64,000 bases of DNA. Origin: Planctomycetota bacterium (GTDB lineage: Bacteria; Planctomycetota; J058; JAJDCQ01). The stretch is from positions 1 through 64,000 of the forward strand of contig JAJDCQ010000202.1 in the NCBI GenBank assembly GCA_029260755.1, written 5' to 3'. The notes under the pieces were generated by a model. The model did not search any database and had not been told where the DNA came from. It worked only from the letters and a program-made list of their open reading frames with translations. Below are positions 51,622 to 62,000 of the stretch, in pieces (position 1 is the first letter of the stretch; each line of letters starts with the position of its first letter). The position numbers were made by a program, and so were the translations under genes.

Positions 51622-52310
51622 CGGAGCCCCTCGACGAGCTCGTCGAGCGCGTTCGTCGGGACGAGCCGGGCCTGCCCGGTCGCGCCGTGCACCAGAAGCG
51701 ACCACGTCCCCGCCTCGGGGGCGAGGCCGTCGACGATCCCGCCGATGTCGATGCGGGCCTCGTCGGCCGTCCCGTCGGGCCGGAACGCGACCGCGATCGA
51801 GTCGATCCCGTCGTCGTTCGTGCTCATCCCGCCGAGGGTCGAGCCGAGGAGCGCGTCGATGTCGTCGACCGCCTCGTAGCCGCCGTCGAGGGTGGGCGCC
51901 TCGATCGCGGAGCCGACGACCGCGCCGACGACGACGGTCAGCTCCGAGAGGAGGCCGGCCTCGTCGCGGCCGGGGATCAGGACGAGCTGCGCCTCCTCGG
52001 CGCTGGCGAGCGGGTTGGGATCGCGCTCGATCCGGACGGCGCCGACCTCGGTCTCGATGATCAGGCGGCACCCGACCCCCTCGGTGATCGCGATGGTCCG
52101 GGCGCGCCGGGAGAGGGCGTGGATCAGCCGCGCGTCGCCGTCGAGGCGGACGCCGTCGGCGGAGTCGAAGAGGCGCGGCCCGACCATGCCGACGACGATC
52201 CCGATGATCACCAAGACGGCGATCAGCTCGAGGAGGGTGAATCCCCTCGAGGCGTGGCGCCGCCCCCGGGGGGCGCGGCGCGGAGAGGTCGGTCGGATGA
52301 TGGCGGTCAT
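51618..52310 (-). CDS. gspH: Type II secretion pseudopilin GspH
   Basis: This 230-residue protein has the signature SRGFTLLELIAVLVIIGIV after a basic 22-residue leader, then ARLIHALSRRARTIAITEGV, which is typical for GspH/FimT. The globular domain is beta-rich and acidic and somewhat larger than usual (about 170 residues). It sits 40 bp after gspG in transcription order, and its stop overlaps gspI. It joins the pseudopilus to the tip complex. Confidence 0.88.
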   Translation of the reverse strand: MTAIIRPTSPRRAPRGRRHASRGFTLLELIAVLVIIGIVVGMVGPRLFDSADGVRLDGDARLIHALSRRARTIAITEGVGCRLIIETEVGAVRIERDPNPLASAEEAQLVLIPGRDEAGLLSELTVVVGAVVGSAIEAPTLDGGYEAVDDIDALLGSTLGGMSTNDDGIDSIAVAFRPDGTADEARIDIGGIVDGLAPEAGTWSLLVHGATGQARLVPTNALDELVEGLR

Positions 52311-52350
52311 GGCGTTCGTCGGTCGTTCGCAGGGGCGCGCTTCGCGGCCT

Positions 52351-52800
52351 CTACTCCCAGTTGGTGATGTCGTCCTCGGTGCCCTCGCGGCCGTCGGGGC
52401 CGGAGCTGAAGAGGTCGTAGTCGGGGTTGTTCGTGCCGGGGTTGCGGTAGACGTACTCGTTGCCCCACGGGTCGGTCGGGACCGGCCGCTGGAGATACGG
52501 ACCCTTCCAGTCGCGCGGCTCGGGGTCGCCGGTCGGCGAGGCCCGGAGCGCCTCGAGGCCCTGCTCGGTCGACGGGAACGCCCCGGCGTGGAGGCGGTAG
52601 GCGGCCAGCGCCGTGTTGAAGTGCTGGTTGATCTGCGCGTTCGTGGCGGCGATCTCGGCGTCGTCGGCGGAGCCGATCAGACGGGGGCCGACGATCGCGG
52701 CGAGGGTGCCAATGATGATGACGACGAGGAGGAGCTCGATCAGGGTGAAGCCCGCCTCGCGGCGTCTCGCCCTCTTCGTCTTCGTTCCGTAGCTGAGCAT
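52351..52800 (-). CDS. gspG: Type II secretion major pseudopilin GspG
   Basis: The 149-residue product is a clear GspG. It has the leader and signature REAGFTLIELLLVVIIIGTL, the conserved AAIVGPRLIG, and the C-terminal pattern PWGNEYVYRNPG...YDLFSSGPDGREGTEDDI, which includes the calcium-binding site of major pseudopilins. Length is typical. It polymerises into the periplasmic pseudopilus that pushes substrates through GspD. AAAGG precedes the ATG at a good distance. Confidence 0.96.
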   Translation of the reverse strand: MLSYGTKTKRARRREAGFTLIELLLVVIIIGTLAAIVGPRLIGSADDAEIAATNAQINQHFNTALAAYRLHAGAFPSTEQGLEALRASPTGDPEPRDWKGPYLQRPVPTDPWGNEYVYRNPGTNNPDYDLFSSGPDGREGTEDDITNWE

Positions 52801-52844
52801 CGGATCTACCTTTCGATCGGTCTCTGGGTCTCGAGTCGAGCCGA

Positions 52845-54152
52845 TCACTTGATCATCGAGTTGAGGGTGAACACGGGCAGGAGCGCCGCGAGCACGATGA
52901 AGAAGACGACGCCGGCCATGCTGACGATCAGCGCGGGCTCGAGGATCCCGAGGAAGAGGCGCAGGGCGTGGTCGATCTCCTCGTCCGCGCGCTCGCCGAG
53001 ATCGATGAGGGCGTCGGCGAGGAGGCCGCTCTCCTGCCCGACCGAGATCGTCGTGATCGCGGTCGCCGGGAAGAGCCGGGTCGCGCCGAGCGGCTTGGCG
53101 AGGTCCTGACCCTCGCGGACGCGCGGCATCGTGTCGGCGACCGCGGCCGCGAAGACCCGGTTGCCGCACGCGTCGCGGGCGATCTCGAGGGCGCCGAGGA
53201 TCGGCACGCCGCTCTTGAGCAGCATCCCGAGCGTCGAGGTGAACCGGCTGAGGGCGGCCCGGCCGATCACCCCTCGCAGGAGCGGGATCCGCAGCAGGAG
53301 CGCGTCGACGGCCGTCCGCCCCTTCTCGGTCTGGAACGTCTGCCAGATCCCGGCGGCGACGAGGCCGGCCGCGCCGAGGATGAGATACCAGTAGTCGCGG
53401 ATGCCGTCGCTGATCGCGACCAGGATCTGGGTCGGGATTGGCAGGTCGCCGCCCATGTCCGTGTACATCGAGGTGAACCGCGGCACGACCCAGGCGATCA
53501 GGAAGATCACGCTCGCCGTTCCGACGGTCGCGAGGAGCGCCGGGTAGATCAGCGCCGCGCGGACGCGGCGCTTGAGCGCCTGCTCGCGCTCGGCGAACGC
53601 GGCGACGCGCTGGAGCGCCTCGTCGAGGAAGCCGCCCGCCTCGCCCGCGCGGACGACGCCGACCATCGTCGACGCGAAGCAGTCGGGGTGCTGGCCGAGG
53701 GCGTCGGCGAGCGACGACCCGCTCGAGACCTCGCGGCGGACGTCGGTGATGAGGGCGGCCACCCGGAGAGCTCCCTTGCCCTCCTTGTCCCAGATCGCGT
53801 CATCCTCGCCCCGGCCGCCCTTCTCGATCACCTCGAGGGCGCCGATCAGGGGGACGCCGGCCCGGAGGAGGTCGGCGAGCTGTCGCATCATCCGGGTGAT
53901 GTCGGCGGCGTTCGGGCGACCGATGTCGTCCGCCGACGGCGCGACCGCCTTGGCGCCGCCGTTGGCGTTGGCGCCGACGTTCGCGGTCGCCGTGAAGGTG
54001 CCGGTCTTGCTCCGCGAGCCGTCCTTGACCTCGATCGGGAAGAGGCCCATCCCGTCGAGGACGGCCAGGGCGGCCTTCTCGTCGTCGGCGACGAGGGTGC
54101 CGTCGGCGGGCTCGCCGGTGAGCTTGCGGGCGCGGTAGGTGAACGTTGGCAT
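52845..54152 (-). CDS. gspF: Type II secretion inner-membrane platform protein GspF
   Basis: This 435-residue protein has three membrane helices and two cytoplasmic T2SSF domains, each with the conserved LRAGVPLIGALEVI (first) and LKSGVPILGALEIA (second) opening. The N-terminus MPTFTYRARKLTGE is typical, as is the ending PALIVSMAGVVFFIVLAALLPVFTLNSMI. An Asn/Ala-rich stretch near residues 50-70 is an insert. It is the rotor or platform that couples GspE to the pseudopilus. It lies 3 bp after gspE. Confidence 0.95.
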   Translation of the reverse strand: MPTFTYRARKLTGEPADGTLVADDEKAALAVLDGMGLFPIEVKDGSRSKTGTFTATANVGANANGGAKAVAPSADDIGRPNAADITRMMRQLADLLRAGVPLIGALEVIEKGGRGEDDAIWDKEGKGALRVAALITDVRREVSSGSSLADALGQHPDCFASTMVGVVRAGEAGGFLDEALQRVAAFAEREQALKRRVRAALIYPALLATVGTASVIFLIAWVVPRFTSMYTDMGGDLPIPTQILVAISDGIRDYWYLILGAAGLVAAGIWQTFQTEKGRTAVDALLLRIPLLRGVIGRAALSRFTSTLGMLLKSGVPILGALEIARDACGNRVFAAAVADTMPRVREGQDLAKPLGATRLFPATAITTISVGQESGLLADALIDLGERADEEIDHALRLFLGILEPALIVSMAGVVFFIVLAALLPVFTLNSMIK

Positions 54153-54155
54153 CGT

Positions 54156-55844
<1,689 letters not shown>

Positions 55845-55954
55845 CGTCTGGGTGGTCTGCTTCGTTCTCTCGTCTGGTGGGTTGGGGGTTCGACGCTCGG
55901 GCGGCCGCCGGTGTCCGACGGCCGCCCGCGTCCTGGTCGTTCTTCGAGGCTCGC

Positions 55955-56809
55955 CTAGTCGAGGACTCCGAGGGCGACGCACTTCGCCTCCTGCTCGAGG
56001 GTGAGGAGCTCGAGCAGCTCGCCCTGAGCGCCCTCGAGGGTGTCGCGCGCTGCCTTGCGGGCGTTGCGGAAGTCGGCGAGGCGGGCCGTGATGGCCTCCT
56101 CGTCGGCGCCGCTCTTGAGGAAGCCCTCGAGCTCGCGTCGCTGCTCGGGCACGGTCCGCTGAAGCGCGATCTGCGCGTCGATGATCTTCTCGATGATCGG
56201 CATGATCACCTCGGCCTCTTCCTCGCTGAGGATGAGCGCGTCACGGATCCTCTTGAGCCGGTCTTCCTTGCTCGGGCCGCGACGCCGGTTGCGATTGCGG
56301 CCTTCGCCGCCCCGCTCCCGGGTGCCGTTGCCGTCGCCGAAGCCGCGCCCGCCGCCGAACGGCATCTGGCCGCCGTTCTCCTCGAGGAGCTTGTCGAACT
56401 TCGCCTTCTGCTCGTCGGTGAGGACGCCGCGGATGTCCTCGTTGACGCGGCCGCGGAACTCCTCCATCTGCTTCTGGATCGTCTCGCGGTCGGGGAAGCC
56501 CTCCTCGCGCATGCGGCCGAAGGCCTCCATCATCTCCTGGCGATAGCCGTCGCCCTTGTCGGCGAGCTTCTGCATCTGCTCGTCGTCGAGGCCGAGCTCG
56601 TCCTTGAGCCCGTCGAGCGCCCGCTGCATCCCGCCGAACGGGCCGCCGCCGCCGCCGAAGCCGCGTCGCGGCGTGTCCTGGGGCTCGTCATCGTCACGGG
56701 GCTGGGGAGCGGGGTCGTCGCCGCCGTCCTGGGCGTGCGCGACGGTCGTGGGGAGCAGGATCACACTGGCCACCAGAAGGGGAACGATCATCCAAGCGGG
56801 GCGCTTCAT
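55955..56809 (-). CDS. Spy/LTXXQ-like periplasmic protein with signal peptide
   Basis: This 284-residue protein has a clear signal peptide (PAWMIVPLLVASVILLPTTVAHAQ). The mature part is a long helical protein with two copies of the motif seen in Spy, CpxP and ZraP: LGLDDEQMQKLADKGDGYRQ followed by VLTDEQKAKFDKLLEE, and LILSEEEAEVIMPIIEKIID. Between them are Gly/Arg/Asn-rich linkers. Related proteins are periplasmic chaperones or metal and stress sensors. It stands between a shorter Spy-like gene with an ECF/anti-sigma pair and gspE. Confidence 0.75.
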   Translation of the reverse strand: MKRPAWMIVPLLVASVILLPTTVAHAQDGGDDPAPQPRDDDEPQDTPRRGFGGGGGPFGGMQRALDGLKDELGLDDEQMQKLADKGDGYRQEMMEAFGRMREEGFPDRETIQKQMEEFRGRVNEDIRGVLTDEQKAKFDKLLEENGGQMPFGGGRGFGDGNGTRERGGEGRNRNRRRGPSKEDRLKRIRDALILSEEEAEVIMPIIEKIIDAQIALQRTVPEQRRELEGFLKSGADEEAITARLADFRNARKAARDTLEGAQGELLELLTLEQEAKCVALGVLD

Positions 56810-56879
56810 TACCGAATCTCCTCGGTCGTCTTTCGAGTTCGACCTCGCCAACACGGCGAAGCATCCTGAGTTGGCCGGA

Positions 56880-57563
56880 TCAGTCCTTTGATCCGGTCGT
56901 GTTCCGGTCGTCCTTGCCGTCCCGCGAAGGGCGGTCGGCGCCGTCGCGGCCACCGCCGAAGGGGCCGCGGAAGCCGTCGCGTCCGTCGCGTCCGCCGCGA
57001 CGGCGCGGCGGGAGGGGGCGGAGCGCCGCGGCGCCCGGGCCGCCGAGCGCGGCGCCGACCGCGATCTGCGAGCGGTGGGCGCGGCGCTTCTCGCGCCGGG
57101 CGTGCGACTCGGCGCGCGACTTCTCCCAGCGCTCCTTCATGTCGGCCATCTTCGTGCGCTGCACGTCGGTCAGGAGCGCCTCGAACTCGGCCTCGCCCTC
57201 CTCGCGGAGCCGCTCGAGCTCCGGGCGGACCTTCGCGAACGCGGCCTCGAAGCTGCTGCGGCGTCGCTCGAAGATCGCGTTCGTGGCGGCGATCTGCTCC
57301 TCGGTGAGCTCGAGCTCCTTGGCGATCATCGAGAGGAAGCGCGCGCTCCCGCCCGGGCCGCCCGGTCCGCCGCGGAACGACGGGCGCGAGGCGCCGGCAT
57401 CGGGCGTCGGGGGCGAGGTGGCGGCGGAGGACCCGGTCCCGGAGCCGGCCGTCGCGGCGGCCTCGGCCCGCTGGCCGAGCTGACGATCGATCACCACGCC
57501 GATCGCGACGCCGGTGAGGAGGTTGAGACCGCAGGCGAGGGCGACGAGGCGCTTGGGGGTCAT
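56880..57563 (-). CDS. Membrane-anchored Spy/CnrX-like periplasmic sensor
   Basis: The 227-residue product has an N-terminal membrane helix (RLVALACGLNLLTGVAIGVVI) that is probably kept as an anchor. The helical core has the LTXXQ-like pattern LELTEEQIAATNAIFERRR and LLTDVQRTKMADMKERWEKSR, as in CnrX and related periplasmic sensors. The C-terminus is Gly/Arg/Asp-rich. Its ATG overlaps the anti-sigma stop (ATGA at 57560-57563). In the CnrYXH system a protein of this kind controls an anti-sigma factor, and this gene order is compatible with that. Confidence 0.72.
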   Translation of the reverse strand: MTPKRLVALACGLNLLTGVAIGVVIDRQLGQRAEAAATAGSGTGSSAATSPPTPDAGASRPSFRGGPGGPGGSARFLSMIAKELELTEEQIAATNAIFERRRSSFEAAFAKVRPELERLREEGEAEFEALLTDVQRTKMADMKERWEKSRAESHARREKRRAHRSQIAVGAALGGPGAAALRPLPPRRRGGRDGRDGFRGPFGGGRDGADRPSRDGKDDRNTTGSKD

Positions 57564-58048
57564 CGGTCCTCTCCGTCGTCGGGGCCAGAGAGGCCGACGA
57601 AGGTCAGCGCGGCCATTGTGTCGGCGTCGAGGGTCGAGGCGTCGGCCAGGGTATCCGCGTCGAGGTGGGAGGCGGCGAGGTCGAGCGCCCGGGCGGCGGC
57701 GGCGGCGCTGACCTCGACCGGAGCCGCCCGCTCCATGCTCGGATCGCGGCGCAGCGCGATCACCGCCCACAGCGAGGAGACGATGAGCGCCGCGGCGGCG
57801 ACGGCGAGCCAGCGGCGCGCCTGGCGCCCGGCCTCGGTCCAGTAGGCGATCTGCGGGTCGGCGCCGACGTCGCGGGCGGCGGCGAGCGCGGCGGCGGTCA
57901 CGCGGGCGACGAGGTCGCCCGGCGCGCCGTCGCGTGGGAAGGCGGCCCGGAGGGCGGCGGCGACGCGGTCGTCGGCCTCGCGGCGAGCGCGGCACGCGGC
58001 GCAGTCGTCGACGTGCTCGAGGTGGTCACAGTCGATTCGATCGGTCAT
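57560..58048 (-). CDS. Anti-sigma factor with zinc-finger-like motif
   Basis: This 162-residue protein has H12-x3-C16-x2-C19, the core of the zinc-binding anti-sigma (ZAS) domain, in a short N-terminal cytoplasmic part. One membrane helix (about residues 80-99) and a periplasmic Ala/Asp-rich region follow. It would hold the ECF sigma factor encoded just upstream (18 bp between the stop and this start) until a signal arrives. The periplasmic partner could be the Spy/CnrX-like protein whose gene overlaps this one. Confidence 0.8.
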   Translation of the reverse strand: MTDRIDCDHLEHVDDCAACRARREADDRVAAALRAAFPRDGAPGDLVARVTAAALAAARDVGADPQIAYWTEAGRQARRWLAVAAAALIVSSLWAVIALRRDPSMERAAPVEVSAAAAARALDLAASHLDADTLADASTLDADTMAALTFVGLSGPDDGEDR

Positions 58049-58066
58049 CGCATCAGCTCTGGGAGG

Positions 58067-58651
58067 TCAGTCGCGGGCTGGGTCGAACCTCTGCCAGAGC
58101 TCGCGCATCCGCGCGCGGGCCCGGACGAGGCGGGAGTCGACCGTCGGGACGGGACATTCGAGGATCGCGGCCGTCTCGCGAGCGGTGAGGCCTTCGAGCT
58201 CGCGGAGGACGACGACGGCGCGCTGCTCGGGCGGGAGCTCGTCGAGCATGTCGCGGACGGCGTCGCGGAGCTCGCGGCGCTCGATCGCGTCGTCGGGGGC
58301 AGCGGGAGATGGGAGGGGAACGCTCTGCTGCTGCTCGGCGGCGCCGTGACGACGCGTCGTCTCGGAGCGGCGGCGCTCGAGGTGGTGGAGCGCGGTGTTG
58401 ACAGTGATCCGGTGGAGCCAGGTGCCGAGCTGGGCGTCGCCGCGGAAGCGAGGCAGAGCACGCAGCGCCCGAACGAAGGCGTCCTGGACGACGTCTTCGG
58501 CATCGGCGTCTCCGCCGACGATCCCGCGCGCAATTCTGTAGACCGAGTCCGCATGGAGGCTCACGATCCTGGTGACCGCGGCCTCGTCGCCCTCCTGGGC
58601 GGCCGAGACGAGCGCCGCCTCCTCGGCGGCGTCTGGAACCTGGGGGTCCAC
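58067..58651 (-). CDS. ECF-type RNA polymerase sigma factor
   Basis: With the GTG start at 58651 the product is 194 residues, normal for ECF sigma factors. Region 2 is seen in IVSLHADSVYRIARGIVGGD with DAEDVVQDAFVRALRAL, and region 4 in ELPPEQRAVVVLRELEGLTARETA followed by VPTVDSRLVRARARM. The longer frame up to 58927 runs through an inverted-repeat element and shows no family similarity; an ATG at 58741 is the main alternative. It is the first gene of a run that includes an anti-sigma factor, two Spy-like genes and probably the secretion cluster. Confidence 0.9.
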   Translation of the reverse strand: MDPQVPDAAEEAALVSAAQEGDEAAVTRIVSLHADSVYRIARGIVGGDADAEDVVQDAFVRALRALPRFRGDAQLGTWLHRITVNTALHHLERRRSETTRRHGAAEQQQSVPLPSPAAPDDAIERRELRDAVRDMLDELPPEQRAVVVLRELEGLTARETAAILECPVPTVDSRLVRARARMRELWQRFDPARD

Positions 58652-59066
58652 GGTCAGCTCGTTTCCCCTTGGACCGGGCGCGTCAACGGAACCATCCGCC
58701 GACTTGGTCGATCTTCCGCTCCATGCGGCAACACCCAGCATAGCATGGGTTTGAGCCCAGTCCGGCCGAAGCCGCGCCGTCTCTCGACGAAAACGGCCGC
58801 GCCGACCCGCCGCCGTTGCGTCGCGCGTGCGTCCCAGCGCCCTCGGGGAGAGTCCCATACACCCATCTACGGACCGAAGACCGCCCCGTTGGCGTAACCC
58901 CAAGAGTGTTCGGCAAAAGAGAGGCAAGGGGTCAGGTCCAGTATTTTTATATTTACCGCGACCTACTGATGGCGACCTGTTGGTGGCGACCTATTGATCA
59001 AAATACTGGACCTGACCCCTTGGGGCTGAACGCTTTGGTGGGGAGGGGGTTGGGGGAGGGGGACTG
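58652..59066. other. Divergent intergenic region with an AT-rich inverted-repeat element
   Basis: These 415 bp separate the sigma factor gene (-) from the kinase-WD40 gene (+). Its centre is the element at 58925-59022 (separate entry). GGAGGGGG at about 59054-59061 precedes the TTG start of the kinase gene. I could not identify promoter boxes with confidence. Confidence 0.5.
58925..59022. mobile_element. MITE-like element: perfect 23-bp inverted repeats around three 14-bp repeats
   Basis: The 23-bp termini 58925-58947 and 59000-59022 are exact reverse complements (outer part CAAGGGGTCAGGTCCAG). Between them lie 10 bp and then three contiguous 14-bp repeats at 58958, 58972 and 58986, consensus GCGACCTRYTGRTS. 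The inside is much more AT-rich than the window. The GGGGTCAGGTC core is, from memory, often seen next to REP-associated tyrosine transposase genes. No transposase is present, so this would be a non-autonomous copy. Confidence 0.75.
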
Positions 59067-62000
59067 TTGCGGGGGCGGGCGTTCGGCTGCCATCGTGGCG
59101 GCGTGGATGGACTGACCCACCTCTCGACTTCCGATCGGGCGCTCGCCGAGCAGCTCGCTTCGTCGGGGCGCGTCGCTCCCGCGCACCTCGCCGCCGCCGT
59201 CGCCGAGGTCGGGCGCTCCGGGGGGCGCGCGCGTCTCGCGCAGGTTCTCGCGGCGCGGGGTCTGCTCGGCCCGGGCGATACGCATCCGGCCGCCTCTCCG
59301 ATGCCGGACCCGGGCGCTTCGTCCCGGCGCTTCCGGGAAGCGGCCGGCGGCGCGGCGGGCCCCCCTCCCGAGGTTCAGCAGGCGCTCGCCTCGCCGAACG
59401 CGATCCGGGTCGGGCGCTACGTCGTCGTCGGCGAGCTCGGCCGCGGCGGCATGGGCGTCGTCTACCGGGCCTGGGATCCCGAGCTGACCCGTGACGTCGC
59501 GATCAAGATGATCCTCGACCCCGGCGGCAGCCCCGCCCGCCTCGACCGCTTCCGCCGCGAGGCGCGGGCCGTCGCGAAGCTGCGCCATCGCGCGATCGTC
59601 GCCCTCCACGAGGTGGGCGATGCGGGCGGTCGCCCCTACCTCGTGATGGACTACGTCCGCGGGCAGACCCTCGATGACGCGACCCGCGACGAGCGCCTTC
59701 CGCCGCGCGATGCGGTTGGCCACGTCTGCGAGCTCGCCCGCGCGCTCCAGCACGCGCACGACAACGGGATCCTCCATCGCGACGTGAAGCCGCAGAACGT
59801 CCTCCTCGGCGACGACGGCCATCCCCATCTGATGGACTTCGGCCTCGCGGCGGACTACGGCGGCGAGGGCGCCGACAGTCAGCTCACCAAGACCGGCGCG
59901 CTCGTCGGCACCCCGCTCTACGTCGCCCCCGAGCAGGCGCGCGGCGATCGCGACGCCGTCGGCCCGTGCAGCGACGTCTACGGCCTCGGCGGCGTCCTCT
60001 ACTTCCTCCTGGCCGGCCGGCCGCCGTTTCAGGCCGAGACGATGCTCGCCGTCCTGCAGAGGGTCGCGTCGGCGGACCCCGAGCCGCTCCGTCGCGTCGA
60101 CGCGTCGATCCATCCCGACCTCGAGCGGATCGCCCTCAAGTGCCTCGAGAAGGAGCCCGACCGGCGCTACCTCGCGGCGGCCGATCTCGCCGACGATCTC
60201 CAGCGCTTCCTCGAGGGCGTCGCGATCCATGCGCGGCCGCTCGGGGCGCGCGAGCGGCTCGGCCGCTGGATTCGGCGACACCGGGCGCTCGCGCTCTTCG
60301 GCTCGCTCGCCGCGCTCGTGGTGGTCGCGCTCCTCGCCGTCGTCGTCACGCGCGAGGTCGACGCGGCGCGGACCATCCGGGCCGCCCTCGCCGAGGCGGA
60401 GGACGGGCGCCGCGCCGCCGAGCGCGAGGGAGCGCGGGCGCGCGACGAGAGCGAGCGCGCCCGCCTCGCCGAGCGCGAGGCTCGCCGCGCGGCGCTCGCC
60501 GAGCGCGCGGCGAGCGCGGCGAAGGACGAGCTCCTCGCCCGCGCGCTCGTCGAGAAGGCGCACCGTCACGCGAGCGCGTTCGAGGACGCGCCGGCCGCCG
60601 CCTGCTTCGCGGCGGCGAGCCGCGCCGCGCGCTCGTCGCGCGAGGCGCGCGCCGGGCTGGCCGCGGTCCTCGGTCGGCTCCTTCCATTGCAGTGGGCGGC
60701 GCCCCGCCGCCTGAAGGGGGGCGCCGTCGCGATCGACCGGGACGGCGAGCGCCTCGCGGTCGGCGAGGACGACGGCTCGGTGCGCATCTTCGACCTCGCC
60801 TCGGGCGAGGAGCGCGGGGTTCTCAACGGACACCTCCGCGAGGTCGCCGGCGTCGCGTGGGCGCCCGACGGCGCGCGCCTCGCCTCGGTCGGTCACGACG
60901 GGACGCTCCGCGTCTGGGACGTCGCGCGCGGCGTCGAGGCGGTGATCGCCGTGCCGGTGCCCGGCGCGGCCCCGCTCGCGCTCGGGTGGAGTCCGGACGG
61001 GACGCACGTGGCCGCCGCCGTCTCCGACGGCAGCGTCGTCGTCCTCGACGCGGTCGGCGGCGACGAGCTCGTCCGCCTCGCTCGAACTGGCTCGGGGCCG
61101 ACGCGCGCGGTCGCGTTCCTCGATGCGGATCGCATCGTCGCCGGCGGCGACGATGGCGTCGTCTGGACGGCGGCGATCCCGTCTCCCGCGGGGCCGCCGG
61201 CCACGTCGGAGCCCGAGCCGTTGCTCTCCGTCCAGGGCGCCGTTCAGGGCCTGGCCGTGCTCGGCCGGAGCGGCTCCCTCATTGCGATCGCTGGCACCGC
61301 GGGTGTCCGGCTCGTCGACGGCCGCGGCGATCTTCGCGCCGACCTCGGCGACCGGTCGGCCCGATCCGTCGCGTCCGATCCCTCCGGGCGGTTTCTCGTC
61401 GCCGGGCTCGAGGACGGCGCGGCCCTGCTCGCGGACCTCGATGGGGACCTCGAGCGGCCGCGCGTCGTCGCCGGGCATGCGGGAGCGGTGCGCGCCGTCG
61501 CGCTCGGGGGGGACGCTGACGGCGCCGTGCTCGCCGCGACGATCGGCGCCGACCATCGGCTTCGCCTCCGCGATGCCGCCTCGGGCGCGCCGCGCGGCGG
61601 CTCCGACGGGCACGGCGACGCGATCACCGCGCTCGGCTTCGAGGGGAGCGGGCGGCACCTCGTGAGCGCGAGTAACGATGGCACGGTCCGCGTCTGGGAT
61701 GCGTCGACCGGCGACGTCATCGCGCGGAGGTCCGGGGGGACGCCGCGGCGATCGGTCGCGTGGAGTCCGAACGGCGCGCTCCTCGCGGTCGGCGACGAGG
61801 CCGGCGGAATCCGCGTTCTTCGGATGGGCGCGAAGGGCGCCGATCGGGAGGTCCTCCAGGTTCGCGGCGAGCTCGTCGCGCACGACCGCTCGGTCGATCG
61901 GCTCTCGTGGAGCCCGAGCGCCTCGCATCTCGTCAGCGTCTCGCGCGAGCCGCAGCTCCGCGTCTGGCACGTCGAGCGGGGGCGCTTCGAGCAGGTCGGC

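Noticed and set aside
58652..58927. Longer sigma factor start at 58927 or 58741
   Set aside because: The extra residues show no sigma family similarity and run into the inverted-repeat element; the GTG at 58651 gives the usual ECF length.
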